Below are positions 1 to 11,586 of a DNA stretch of 64,000 nucleotides, piece by piece. The translations under genes were made by a program, and so were the position numbers. The stretch is from Adiantum capillus-veneris (taxonomy: Eukaryota; Streptophyta; Polypodiopsida; Polypodiales; Pteridaceae). The number at the start of each line of letters is the position of its first letter. The stretch's first letter is position 1. The stretch is from NCBI GenBank assembly GCA_014529385.2, contig CM043971.1, positions 96,457,382-96,521,381 of the forward strand, given 5' to 3'. The notes below the pieces were generated by a model. It saw nothing but the letters and a program-made list of their open reading frames with translations. It was not told the origin of the DNA and searched no databases.

Positions 1-272
1 TGCCAAGTGGCACACTTACCAATGCAAAACTACCTCTCTCACTCTCATTCTCACCCTCTCTCTGTTCCTAGCGCCCCCTCTCCCTGGTGGCTATTTAGGA
101 GCACCCCCTCCCCCATTTCTCAGGGTTGGCAGTTCTCCTACCCCCCCTATTGTGAGTATGATCTATGCATCGGAGACCTCCATGGAAGTTTGAGAGCAGG
201 CCCTTGCGACATATGTGGTGGCTTCATGCCCCAATTGTCTAGAACAACGGTTCTCATAGCCATAGCCTTTCT
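1..272 (+). repeat. LTR fragment (LTR0) of the chromovirus family
   Basis: This stretch matches the middle of the family LTR, as at 3731-3985, including the right arm of its GGCACACTTA hairpin and the CT-rich tract. It begins at the window edge and stops abruptly near 267-271, where the LTR text (ending catagcc) runs straight into pol text beginning ctttcttcctc. The rest of the LTR, the primer-binding site, gag and protease are missing, so this is the left side of an internal deletion and not a normal LTR border. Confidence 0.85.
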
Positions 273-3126
273 TCCTCTTTAGAGCAAAAAAGTCTTAAGT
301 TATTAGACAGTTTTAAATATTGTTTCGAAGATGAGCTTCCAAATGAACTCCCACCTCCTCGACATGAGGATCATACAATTGATTTGTTTCCACGGAGTTC
401 TCCTCCAAATCCGCCCCCTTATCGAGTTAGTCTAATGCAGCAAGAGAAAATTCTCAAGCATCTTAACGAACTTTTGGAGAAGGGCTTAATAAGGACTACT
501 ACTTCTCCATATTGTTCACCTATCTTGCTAGTACAAAAAAGGATGGCACATTCCGCATGTGCATAGACTATGGATCTCTAAACAAGATCATAATCAAGAA
601 CCAATTTCCAATCCCTCCGATTGAGGACATTCTTGACAAGTTACAAGGAGCAAGTGTCTTTAGTTATATAGACTTGAAGAGCGGTTATCACCAAATCTGC
701 ATAGATCGTTAGGATGTGCATAAGAGTTCATTTAGAACAACCTTTGGGTTGTATGAATTCATAGTGATGCCTTCTGGAATCACTAATGCACCAGCCACAT
801 TCAATAGAATGATGGATAGAATCTTCCACTCATATAGAAGCTTTACAGGCATTTTCTTCGATGACGTCTTAATCTTCTCAGATACCGAAGACGAACACTA
901 TAAGCACCTCGCATTAGTGTTTGAAGAATTACGCAAACACAAATTATTTGTGAATGCTAAGAAGAGTGAGTTATTTTTAAAAGAAATCCACTATTTGGGC
1001 CAGATAGTATCTCACAACCAGTTGAGAATGGACCCTGATAAGATTCAAGCAGTTGTAGAATGACCTACGTCAACTACAATACATGATGTACAAAGTTTCA
1101 TCGGCCTCTATTCCTATTATCGACGTTTCATTCGAGCCTTTGCCACTATAGCAGGTCCCCTCCATGATCTGACAAAGAAGCGGATTCCATTCCATTGGGG
1201 GTCTGGACAAAAAAACAAGCTTTTGGAAAGCTTAAGTATCTACTTAGTCACGAACCTATTCTCACCGTCCCTGATCTTTGCAAACCTTTCGAGGTATACT
1301 GCGATTCATCTGGAGATTGTGTAGGAGCAGTTTTGAACCAAGAGGGTCACGCCATAGCCTACGAAAGTCGGCGCCTTAAAGATGAAGAGTTGCATGTTTC
1401 CATATACGAGAAAGAACTAATGGTAGTAATTCATGCGCTTTCCATTTGGAAACCCTATCTGTTAGGAGCTCATTTTATTGTCAAGACAGATCATCAGAGT
1501 CTTCGCTACTTTCTCACATAGAGAAAGTTATCAGAAAAGGAGATGAGATGGGCCAACTTTCTTTCAATGTTCCATTTTCAGATTTTACACACTTCCGGAA
1601 CAAAGAATGCAGTTGCGTATGCTCTCTCCAGGCGTCTAAAGATCAATGCACTGACAACAGTTTATCATGAGGAACTAGAATCTCTCAGTTAGATGTATCC
1701 TCAAGATCCAGACTTCACTACAATTTGGGCAGATCTTCAAGCTGGTCACTCAAGGTCACCTTATTCCTTTAGGAATAATACACTCTATCGTCAACAAGCA
1801 ATATTCATAGCTCAACCCTTACGACAGAAGGTGATGAATGAAGCACATAATTCTCCTTATGCCGGGCATCGGGAAATGGCTGCTGCCACTAGTGCCCCCG
1901 AAAGGTATTTCTTTTGGCCAACACTCCGTGCGAACATTGAAAAACATGTACGTGAGTGTTTAGTGTGCCAAAATGTAAAATATGACAGACATAAAGTTTA
2001 TGGAAAGCTTCAGCCACTCCCTGTGCCTGACACGCCATGGGAAAGTATTGCCATGGATTTTATTACGGATCTTCCTAGATCCAAGAATGGAAATGATGCA
2101 ATCTGGACTATAGTAGACAGATTCAAAAAGCAAGCATATTTCCTTCCAGTAAAGAAGAGGATCAAAGCTGATCACATGGCTAGAATATTCTAGCTCAGAT
2201 TTTTAAACACCATGGATTGCCAAAGACTATTGTCAGCGATAGAGATCCCCACATGACTAGTCTATTTTGGCAGGCATTGTTTGAAAACTTGTGAACTAAG
2301 CTTGATTTTTCAGCAGCATATCATCCTCAAATAGATGGTCAAAGCGAAATCGCTAATGCCACAATTTTAGACCTCCTCAAGTGCTATGTGTCGGAATGAT
2401 AATCCGAATCGAAACAGTACGTATTGATAGTTCAGTTTGGGTATAAGAATACCATCCATTCCTCAACTAGTAAAGCTCCCTTCCAAATTATTTATGGGAA
2501 GCCACTCTTACTTCCTATTATGGTTACCATAGAAAACATCTTCGTTGCAGATAAATTTGTGCGCAATATTGATATTGCCTATCAACAAGTAAAGCAAGCA
2601 ATTCTACGTACTAAAGAGCAACAGAAGATAAAAATAGACAAGCATAGAAGGAATCTCAATTTTGAAGAAGGACAATATGTCCTGCTTCGTTTTGAGAAAG
2701 CTAGATTGGAAAAGAGGGTCGGAAAAGGGAAAGTTGTCAAACTTTCCCATAGATTTTACAGCCCTTTCAAAATTACAAATAAAGTCAATGACGTGACTTT
2801 TAGATTGGATTTTCCTACTCAATGGTGCATCCATAATGCTTTTCATGTAACTCTCTACTGACTATCTGTTGGACCTCCTCCAATGGTGCCAGTACAAGAA
2901 GATTCTCCAGAAGTCGAAGAGACTGAGGAAATCCTTCAACCTGAACAGATAATACACCACTCTGAGAGACAACTAAAGTCAGGGAGCCTACATCGAAATT
3001 ATTTAGTCAAGTTCAAGAATTACACCCCTTTAGATGCACAATGGATGACTGAGTCCGATCTTAAGGATTACCCAGACATCTTGCACAGTTATGTTGACGC
3101 TCTAACGTTGATGTCAACTGTTTAGA
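272..3126 (+). pseudogene. Ty3/gypsy chromovirus pol, copy A (RT-RNase H-integrase-chromodomain), decayed
   Basis: This is the remnant of a polyprotein that would copy element RNA into DNA and integrate it. In order it holds reverse transcriptase (384-1063; [19 protein letters not shown], the FFDD catalytic box near 865), RNase H (1195-1521; YCDSSGD, KTDHQSL), an integrase zinc region (CLVCQ near 1957-1971) and core (MDFITDLP near 2055; DGQSEI near 2335), and a C-terminal chromodomain (2883-3122; YLVKFKNY). Breaks include a frameshift near 536, TAG at 710-712, TGA at 1061-1063 and more stops in the integrase. Gag and protease are absent because of the deletion at about 270. The chromodomain and FFDD box place it in the chromovirus branch. 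The same TGA is present in copy C. Confidence 0.9.
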
Positions 3127-3137
3127 ACCAAGAGGGA
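3126..3137 (+). other. Polypurine tract before LTR1
   Basis: The purine-rich run aaccaagaggga lies directly against the TG start of the LTR. It recurs before LTR2 (9110-9121) and LTR4 (22190-22201), and altered before LTR5. This is the usual position of the plus-strand primer in LTR retrotransposons. Confidence 0.75.
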
Positions 3138-4611
3138 TGTAACTATGTCAGACCTTGTAAATAATTAATGTATTTACAAGAAATTATATCAGACCTTGTA
3201 AATAATTAATATATTTACAATAAAAGAATTATCTAATTAGTTGTGTGCACATCAGAATAGATCTAGCAGTTTCTGGGGCCTCAGGTGCGCCCAAGTTTGG
3301 GCTAAAGCACCTCAGGGAGACCCTAGCAGAAAATACCATGAAGCCCTAGTGATTGGAAAATTGGGTCTTCAATAAAGGGGTAGATAGTAGTCTCAGATTT
3401 CAGACTCTGAAAAATACGTGCGCTAGTGCAAGCACAAGAATGAGATGGGGTCCTTAGAACAACAATAACCCTAAAGCCTGAATTATTTTTACAGCCTTAA
3501 GATAAGTCAATTAAATTATCTTAAATGATTTGTGATGGACCAAATGACCGGAGAAGTGCAAACAGGTAATGCCAAGGCAATGTCGGTACGGCATTGCGCT
3601 GGGGAGCAGCTAACAATTTCATTAGTAGCATATGTGTGTGCAGTTGTAAGTTAATTTTCACATTTCATTAATAGCATAGGGACTTTTAAAAGTGAAAGTT
3701 GAAGGGTTTTTAAAGTTATTAAGTAAGTGTGCCAAGTGGCACACTTACCAATGCAAAACTACCTCTCTCACTCTCACTCTCACCCTCTCTCTCTTCCTAG
3801 CGTCCCCTCTCCCTGATGGCTATTTAGGAGCACCCCCTCCCCCATTTCTCAAGGTTGGCAATGCTCCTACCCCCCCTATTGTGAGTATGCTCTACGCATT
3901 GGAGCCCTCCATGGAAGCTTGAGAGCAATCCCTTGCGACATATGTGGTGGCCTCGTGCTCCCATTGTCTAGAACAAGGGTTCTTTTAGCCATATCTAGCT
4001 TTCGATAAAGTTTCATCACGAGAAGTTACATCGGGCACTCTCTTTGTAAAGTGTGGTGGCTGTAAATTCTCTGTTTTCAGCCCCTAATCATCTCTTTTAG
4101 AGTGAATTTCAACAAAATACACATAGAATCTAGTTATTCTCTACCTACACTACGCATACACAATGTTTGGTGCGATTCCATCAGGAAAAAGGTCTCTATT
4201 TCGGCTTTGGAATGTGCTTAGGTAACATTTTCAGGTTATGTGCAAAAAATTACAGCAAGCATGTGTGCGTGCATTTTGCGTGTTTCTCCCTTGTTTTTGT
4301 TGCAGGAATGATTATGCAAAAAGGGACACAGTTAGCGGAAGGTAGACTCTTATTTTTTAGAGCTTCTGTTGAGTTTTGGTGGAAGATAGACTCTCGTTTT
4401 CGAGAGCTTCCCAAAATCTTATAGCAGAGGGAAAATCCTCTTAGTATTCTGAGAGTAGCTTTTGCACTCTCTCAGTCACAAGCAGAAAAGAAAGAATATA
4501 GGATAGGAAATTTCTCGGTTCTTGTGCTTGTAAACATTCTCCCTTAGTAATAAAGATAATCTCTTTATGGGGGGGGACCAGCTCATCTTCTGGTCCCCAA
4601 TGAAGTGTCAA

Positions 4612-4663
<52 letters not shown>

Positions 4664-4730
4664 TCTCTAATTATCTTGAGTATTTCAAGTACAATTAAAA
4701 GTCAGTTTATGCTTACGTATTTTTGTGACA
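3138..4730 (+). repeat. LTR1 of the chromovirus array (1593 bp, TG...CA), shared by copies A and B
   Basis: It starts TGTAACTATG after the polypurine tract and ends ttttgtgaca directly before the primer-binding site. It is therefore both the 3' LTR of copy A and the 5' LTR of copy B. Contents in order: two tandem copies of a short segment (tcagaccttgtaaataatta) at the 5' end; a hairpin with 10-bp arms (TAAGTGTGCC/GGCACACTTA, 4-nt loop) at about 3724-3747; a 76-codon ORF at 3692-3922; an AATAAA-type site near 4545; and a CT microsatellite at about 4613-4660. It shares diagnostic bases with LTR4, for example ttcttttagccatat. Confidence 0.92.
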
Positions 4731-4731
4731 A

Positions 4732-4749
4732 TGGTATCAGAGTAAGGTC
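4732..4749 (+). other. Primer-binding site, initiator Met-tRNA type
   Basis: One base after LTR1 the sequence reads tggtatcagagtaaggtc, which corresponds to the 3' end of plant initiator methionine tRNA as used by most plant Ty3/gypsy elements. The other sites are at 17414 (tggtatcagagcaaggtc, best match) and about 23762 (tggtattagagcaagg, one mismatch). None follows LTR2 or LTR5, which confirms that those are array ends. Confidence 0.85.
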
Positions 4750-4797
4750 ATCTCTCTCTTCCTTAAGGCATTGACGACTCTTGGCAGACTGCAAAAA

Positions 4798-6037
4798 TGG
4801 GAGGACGTGAGATAGAGTTCTCTCTCCTTTAATAGCTAGTGGTAGAGTTGCAAAAATCTCTCTCCCATTCAGAAGTCCAAAAGATTCTCCATACTCTTGA
4901 GAAAGGGAAGGAGAAAGTGCCGATGGGGTCGGGAGAAATCCCGCAGAACCCAAAGGCACCAAAACCAAGGTAAGGTCCTTTAATTGGAACCTCCCGCATG
5001 CACGAGAGACAGAGGAAACCTCCAGAACATCATGTGTGGTTTAATCCAAAGGTTCAAGAGCAGGATCCTCCTGATTCCCCTCAGTTCCCTTTCATGAAGG
5101 ATCTAGATGACATAGTCGCTCCAGAAGACATGGTTCTTGACGATCCGTCGGCAGCAATAAGTGCATTCAAGGGAAAGGACTCATGTCCACAAGGAGTCTA
5201 AGCATAGAAAGAAGGAGCACCATAAGAAGAAACACCATAAGCAGAAAACATTTAAGGCTAGAGACAAAGATGTGAAATTGGACACCTACAATGGACGGCG
5301 TGATCATGACAAAGCTTTGGCTTTCATCCGCCAATTTGAAGTTGCGTTTACAAAAAGAAACTTTATAGAAAGATCCAAAATTTGCCATGTCAGTATGTAC
5401 CTGAAAGACACCGCCATTAGTTGGTGGTTAACCGTGATCTTGGAAAATCGCAAATCCCAAGATTGGACTAATTTCAAGAAGGAGTTCTACGCACAGTTCC
5501 TTCCTCCAGACTATGAGCAAGAGTTAAAGAAAGAATGGGATCGACTCTTACAGTCAGAGAATGAATCTGTTCCACGCTATGTGAATAGGTTTTAAGACGT
5601 TCTCTTGAAAGTCACTCCATTTAAGAAGATTTACTATCGGAGAAGATGCACAACTTTGAAGCAGGATTGCATGAAGCCTTGCAAAAGGAAATGAAGATTT
5701 ACCCTCGAGGTAACTTGCAGATACTTATGGAATCAGCTCGCATAGCTGATGGAATACATGAAAAGGGTACTCCTAGGAAGATGGAGCAAAGCACCTACCA
5801 TGCAAAGCAGAAGGCTCTCCATGAGCAGCCTACCTGTACTTCTTCTTCTCAAAAGAAGAAAATAACCACCTTTGAAGCAAAAGCAAAGCCAAATCAGCCC
5901 AAGAAGGGAGATATCTCTCTCTTGCTGAATTAAGAACCTACATCAGTAAAGGAAGATGCTTCAAGTATGGACAAGTTGGACATATGAAGGGTGATTGTCC
6001 TTTCAAAACTCTGCAACCACCCTATTCTAATGCAGTC
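4798..6037 (+). pseudogene. Chromovirus gag, copy B, decayed and interrupted
   Basis: Gag packages element RNA and forms the particle. The start codon is 66 nt after the primer site and opens MGGREIEFSLL. A basic Lys/His-rich stretch (5190-5260) precedes the Retrotrans_gag core (5280-5595; ISWWL, FKKEFYAQFLP). The CCHC knuckle near 5957-5998 reads CFKYGQVGHMKGDC, so its second Cys is Tyr. Stops occur near 4831, 4971 and 5593, with frameshifts near 5160 and 5630. The reading frame is then cut by a 903-bp insertion at 6038. Confidence 0.85.
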
Positions 6038-6940
6038 TGTGACGAGACATGGGAATACAACAACTGAATAACAAAAATTTGCAAGTACACAGAGTAGACG
6101 TAGGAAATCAGAGATGTATATTGAAATGAATTCCCGGGTACAAGAAGAGCATAGCTCGTATCAACCTCCCGACCACCCCCAAGCTATCTCACTCTCAATC
6201 TGTGCACAGTTCTCAATTGCACTCTCATTCTCACTCTCAATCTCACTCTCAATCACAAGGCGCCTTCACTGTAGAATAGCCTCCTTCTCCACAGGCTGCA
6301 TGTCTTCTTTACGCGAGGAAAAGTGGCTATTTTCATCCTTCTGTCAGTCTTTAGCAAAAGCAGCCCAAAATAGGTTCCGAAAAGAGACGTCCTGCATTCA
6401 AACGCATAAAAACCACAAAACGCAGCCCACACTCGCGAGTTAGCAATTTTAGAAACCATTTTCACCGAGCCGTAACTCCCAAACGGTTCAGAATTTGATC
6501 GGGTTTGTCTCACATGAATCTGTTCGTCTCATCGAGCTCTTCGAAAGTCGTGAGATGCGAAAAAACCATATCCTGCTCAGTTTGCTCGAAAAATTACCTA
6601 CAAGTCAGTAATTTTCACAAAAACAGTATAAAACAGCATTTTATCACTTTTTCTATAATCTACGGGCTGAAATGGGCATCAAAATGCAGGAATCAGCAAA
6701 AACACAAAGAATCAATACTTTTCCTCATGTCGAGGGCTACAAGTGCTACATACAAAACTTTTCCAAATTTTGACTATAGTACCCTCAAAACTGGCTCCCA
6801 AGGGGTGTCCCGGGTCAAAATTTGAAACTTCACGAGAACGATTAAAATGAAGTCCTATACTGTGGAAAAACGTTGGAATGAACAAAATGTACTCTAAACA
6901 AAAATATTCATCAAAACTTTACAGAATAAGTCATATTACA
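6038..6940. mobile_element. Solo LTR of a different retrotransposon family (903 bp)
   Basis: The insert begins TGTGACGAGAC and ends catattaCA, and it is flanked on both sides by the 5-bp duplication CAGTC (6033-6037 and 6941-6945). Copies C and D have uninterrupted sequence here (aatgcagtcccagatgt in C), which gives the empty site. TG...CA ends, a 5-bp target duplication and no retroviral coding capacity are the signature of a solo LTR. It contains a CTCACT-rich stretch at 6185-6255; the ORFs across it look incidental. A non-autonomous DNA element is less likely because the terminal inverted match is only TGT/ACA. Confidence 0.75.
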
Positions 6941-8772
6941 CAGTCCCAGATGTACACGGAAATACAGCCAAGGATGGAAAAGAAAGAGCTCTTCTGAAAG
7001 CATGGGGTAGTATCAACAACCAACGCACTCTTATTCTGTTTGACCCTGGCAACACAGGAAACTTCATCTCTACAAAGTTAGCCGATGATCTGAATTTACA
7101 GCCCAACCGTTTTGGAGTTTCTATTCAAGCACAATCTGCTTTCAAAAGGTGGAACTCTAACTCTACTCCAATCATAGGGAAGCTGAATTTAAAGGTCAAC
7201 AACTACAAAGATCAAGAGTCTTTCTTACTAGCTTCACTTGAAGGATGCGATGTTATCTTGGGAATGCCTTGGCACTACAAGATGCGTCCCATTCCTGACT
7301 ATGTTCAGAAACCCTTGTCCTTTGATCATAAAGGAAAGGAGTATCTTCTACTTGCAGATACAGGTGATTGGCGTATCCCTATCGCCAATCACCTTGCCAT
7401 CAAGAAAGTAATGAAAAAGTGTGTTTCAACGTACTTGATTTTTGCAAGAGAAAGAGATGTGTCTGCTTCACAACTTTCTTTCTCTATAGAGCAAAAAAGA
7501 CTTAAGTTATTAAACAGTTTTAAAGATTGTTCCGTAGATGAACTTCCAAATGAACTTCCACCTCCTCGACATGAGGATCATACAATTGATTTGATTCCGG
7601 GGAGTTCTCCTCCAAATCAGCCCCCTTATCGAGTTAGTCTAATGCAACAAGAGTACATTCTCAATCAAGTTAACGAACTTTTGGAGAAGGGCTTAATAGG
7701 GCGTAGTACTTCTCCATATTGTTCACCTGTCTTGCTAATATAAAAAAAGGATGGCACATTCCGCATGGCATAGACTATAGATCTCTAAACAAGATCACAA
7801 TCAAGAATCGATTTCCAATCTCTCGGATTGACGACATTCTTGACAAGTTACAAGGAGCAAGTGTCTTTAGTCGTATAGACTTGAAGAGCAATTATCATCA
7901 AAACCGCATAGCTCCTCAGGATGTGCATAAGACTTCATTTAGAACAACCTTTGGGTTGTATGAATTCATAGTGATGCCTTTTGGAATCACTAATGCACCA
8001 GCCACATTCAATAGAATGATGGATAGAATCTTCCACTCATATAGAAGCTTTACAGGCGTTTTCTTCGATGACGTCTTAATCTTCTCAGATACCGAAGACG
8101 AACACTATAAGCACCTCGCATTAGTGTTTGAAGAATTACGCAAACACAAATTATTTGTGAATGCTAAGAAGAGTGAGTTATTTTTAAAAGAAATCCACTA
8201 TTTGGGCCATATAGTATCTCACAACCAGGTGAGAATGGATCCTGATAAGATTCAAGCGGTTGTAGAATGGCCTACGCCAATTACACTACATGATGTACGA
8301 AGTTTCCTCGGCCTCGATTCCTATTATCGACGTTTCATTCGAGCCTTTGCCGCTATAGCAGCTCCCTTCCATGACCTGACAAAGAACCGGATTCCATTCC
8401 ATAGGAGGTCTTGACAAAAAACAAGATTTTAAAAAGCTTAAGTATCTACTCAGTCATAGACTTGTTCTCACCGTCCCTGATCTTCGCAAACCTTTCGAGC
8501 TATACTGCGACACATTTGGAGATTGTGTAGAAGCAGTTTTGAACCAAGAGGGTCACGCCATAGCCTACAAAAGTCGGCGCCTTGAAAATGCAGAGTTGCA
8601 TGTTTCTATACATGAGAAAGACCTAATGGTAGTAATTCATACTCTTTCCATTTGGAAACACTATCTGTTAGGAGCTGATTTTATTATCAAGACAAATCAT
8701 CAAAGTCTTCACTACTTTCTCACACAGAGAAAGTTATCCGAAAAGCAGATGAGATGGGCCAACTTTCTTTCA
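6941..8772 (+). pseudogene. Chromovirus protease-RT-RNase H, copy B, truncated
   Basis: The reading resumes after the solo LTR with a retropepsin-like region near 7031 (LFDPGNTGNFIS; many plant gypsy proteases have DPG here). The linker ORF at 7258 follows, then reverse transcriptase (7590-8300; [21 protein letters not shown] near 8065) and RNase H (8500-8772). Breaks include TAA at 7741-7743, a lost base near 7767 and a stop at 8412-8414. At 8770-8775 the RNase H text ends and jumps to the far end of the integrase. It shares with copy D the change GDCVG to GDCVE and the CTCCTCAGG version of the RT, marking B and D as sisters. Confidence 0.88.
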
Positions 8773-9109
8773 ATGACGTGACTTTTAGATTGGATTTACC
8801 TACTCACTGGCCATCCATAATTCTTTTCATGTAAGTCTCTTCCGACTATATGTTGGACCTCCTCCACTGGCGCCAGTACAAGAAGATCCTCCAAAAGTCG
8901 AAGAGACTGAGGAAATCCTTCAACCTGAACAGATAATACACCACTCTGAGAGACAACTAAAGTCGGGGAGCTTACATTGAAAGTATTTAGTCAAGTTCAA
9001 GAATTACACGCCTTTAGATGCAAAGTGGATGATTGAGTCCAATCTTAACGACTACCCAGATATCTTGCACAGTTATGTTGACTCTCTACAGTTGAGGTCA
9101 ACTGTTTAG
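8773..9109 (+). pseudogene. Integrase tail and chromodomain remnant, copy B
   Basis: This corresponds to the last part of the integrase (DVTFRLDLPTHW, then SLFRLYVGPPP-like text) and the chromodomain (HHSERQLKSG, LVKFKNYTPLDAKW) of copies A and C. The catalytic integrase core is missing because of the deletion at 8770-8775. Several stops occur. It ends 12 nt before LTR2. Confidence 0.82.
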
Positions 9110-9121
9110 AACCAAGAGGGA

Positions 9122-10599
9122 TGTAACCATGTCAGACCTTGTAAATAATTAATGTATTTACGAGAAATTATGTCATACCTTGTAAATAATTAATGCATTT
9201 ACGAGAAAAGAATTATCTAATTAGTTGTGTACACATCAGAATAGATCTAGCAGTTTTTGAGGCCTCAGGTGCGCCCAAGATTGGGCCAGAGCACCTTAGG
9301 GAGACCCTAGTAGAAAATACCCTGAAGTCCTAGTGATTTGGAAATCGGGTCTTCAATAAAGGGGTAGATAGTAGACTCAGATATTAGGCTCAGAAAAATA
9401 TGCGCGCTAGTGCAAGCACATGAATGAGATGGGGTCCTTAGAACAACAATAACCCTAAGGCATGAATTGTTTTTACGGCCTTAGGATAAGTCACTTAAGT
9501 TATCTTAAATGATTTGCGTTGGACCAAATGGCCGGAGAAGTGCGAACACGTAATGCCAGAGCAGTGTCGGTACGGCATTGCGTTGGGGAGAAGCTAAGAA
9601 TTTTATTAGTAGCATCTATGTGTGCAGTTGTGAGTTAATTTTCCCATTTTATTAATAGCCTAGGGACTTTTAAAAGTGAAAGTTGAAGGGTTTTCAAAGT
9701 TATTAAGTAAGTGTGCCAAGTGGCACACTTACCAATGCAAAACTACCTCTTTCACTCTCACTCTCACCCTCTCTCTCTTCCTAGCGGCCCCTCTCCCTTA
9801 TGGCTATTTAGGAGCACCCCCTCCCCCATTTCTCAGTGTTGGCAGTGCTTCAACCCCCCCTATTATGAGTATGCTCTACGCATTGGAGCCCTCCATGGAA
9901 GCTTGAGAGCAGTCCCTTGCGACATATGTGGTGGCATCGTGCTCCCATTGTTTAGAACAAGGGTTCTCATAGCCATAGCCAGCTTTCTGTAAAGTTTCAT
10001 CGCGAGAAGTTGCAGCGGGCACTCTCTTTGTAGAGTGTGGTGGCTGTAAATTCTCTTTTTTCAGCCCCTAATCATCTCTTTTAGGGTGAATTTTAGCAAA
10101 ATACACATAGAATCTAGTTCTTCTCTACCTACACTACGCATACACAAAGTTTGGTGCGATTCCATCGCGAAAAAGGTCTCTATTTCGGCTTTGGAAGGTG
10201 GTTAGGTAACATTCTCAGGTTACGTACAGAAAATTACAGCAAGCAAGTGTGGGTGCATTTTACGTGTTTCTCCCTTGTTTTTGTTGCAGGAATGATTATG
10301 TAAAAAGGGACACAGTTAGCGGAAGGTAGACTCTCATTTTCGAGAGCTTCCGTTGAGTTTTGGTGGAAGATAGACTCTCGTTTTTTAGAGCTTCCCAAAA
10401 TCTCATAGCAGAGGGAAAATCCTCTTAGTATTCTGAGAGTAGCTTTCGCACTCTCTCAGTCAAAAGAAGAAAAGAAAGAATAGAGGATGGGAAATTGCCC
10501 CGTTCTTGTGCTTGTAAAGAGTCTCCCTTAGTAATAAAGATACTCTGTTTATGGGGGAGACCAACCCATCTTCTGCTCCCCAATGAAGTGTCAAGCTTT

Positions 10600-10641
<42 letters not shown>

Positions 10642-10702
10642 ATTCTCTTGAGTATTTGAAGTACAATTAAAAGACACTTTACGCTTCCGTATTTTTGTGA
10701 CA
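9122..10702 (+). repeat. LTR2 of the chromovirus array (1581 bp)
   Basis: It starts TGTAACCATG and ends atttttgtgaCA, followed by gccaatccgcg and not by a primer site, so it closes the A-B array. It carries the same hairpin (about 9711), the 76-codon ORF (9676-9906), an AATAAA site near 10532 and a CT tract at about 10603-10640. It shares with LTR5 the variants gcggcccctct, agaattttatta and aaaagacacttta, absent from LTR1, LTR3 and LTR4. Confidence 0.9.
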
Positions 10703-10843
10703 GCCAATCCGCGATAGCAGAGGAAGGTACTCACGTCCAAGTCCGAGGAAGCATACACAGATATGGAATAGCCGCTCTCCTCGCTCTGCAGCCTCGGCTG
10801 GATCAAAGACATGCTGCTAGTAACTAAAGAAATTGCGAGCCCC

Positions 10844-11150
10844 TCAAATGTCTAGGGGGTTCATCGCAATGACCTCGGCCACGCTCTGGGTTGTCTTGAA
10901 CTCAATCTGATAGTGGTGGCGGCCCAGGAGCTGAATGTCCAGGATCTTGCCCACATCAGCAAGCAGGCGGGATTGAAGAAGATCTCTGAGGTCCCCTCTG
11001 TTGGGACGGGTGCCCACAATCTGGCAGATGGTGGAGTGCACCATCTGCTAGATGGTGGGAGTGCACCTGGAGGCGCTCCACCTCTACAATGAGGCTTGCT
11101 TCCTCTTCTGGGGAGAGAGAAATCTTGATGGGGGGGTCCTCGGAAGCAGA
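10844..11150 (-). pseudogene. LINE-type ORF1 fragment (DUF4283-like RNA-binding region), X1
   Basis: Read on the minus strand, a short open frame gives ICQIVGTRPNRGDL, then ILDIQLLGRHHYQIEF and SVAEVIAMNPLDI. This resembles the DUF4283-type nucleic-acid-binding region at the start of many plant LINE ORF1 and related retroelement proteins. Just upstream on the same strand is an acidic stretch (ISLSPEEEASLIVEVERLQV). A proline-rich open frame continues to 11585, but it lies opposite poly-G tracts and may not be coding. No endonuclease or RT follows. The X2 copy (30150-30410) is split by a 420-bp insertion. The family assignment is from pattern memory. Confidence 0.45.
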
Positions 11151-11586
11151 CGAGGGGGCTGCAGGTGAGTCCCTCTTAGGCAGGGCGGGAGGAACCTCCA
11201 TCAAAGTCTGAAGCTGTAAGACAAGGGATTGACGGTCGTCATCGTCGAGTGAGTGCGAGGCAAAAACCCGGTGGGGATAAAGCCGAGTATGAAGAAGATG
11301 GGGTGGGTTGAACCGGGCAAAGAGGGAAAAGAGAATGAGGGGGTGACGAAAGCAGGTGAAGAGGCAACGGAGAAGGCGGGGCGGGGCGAAGAAACAGTAG
11401 CCAATAACAGCCGCTTCTGGCTGGCGAAAATCAGCCACAGAGGGAGCGCGTGAAGATTTGGGGGGCGGGGGGGGAGGAGGGATGGCACGAACAGGAAGGA
11501 GCTGGGAGGGTGCGCAATGACAGGAGGGGGGGGGGCGCAGAGCTTCACCGAGCCGTTCTTGGTTTTTTTTTTTTAAAGCAGCCAAA

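Noticed and set aside
6114-6825. ORFs inside the 6038-6940 insert
   Set aside because: They show no recognisable domain and lie within a solo LTR defined by its ends and target duplication.
10956-11585. 209-codon proline-rich minus-strand ORF and its overlaps in X1 and X2
   Set aside because: The proline runs lie opposite poly-G tracts that differ in length between X1 and X2. Only the short DUF4283-like part has recognisable content.
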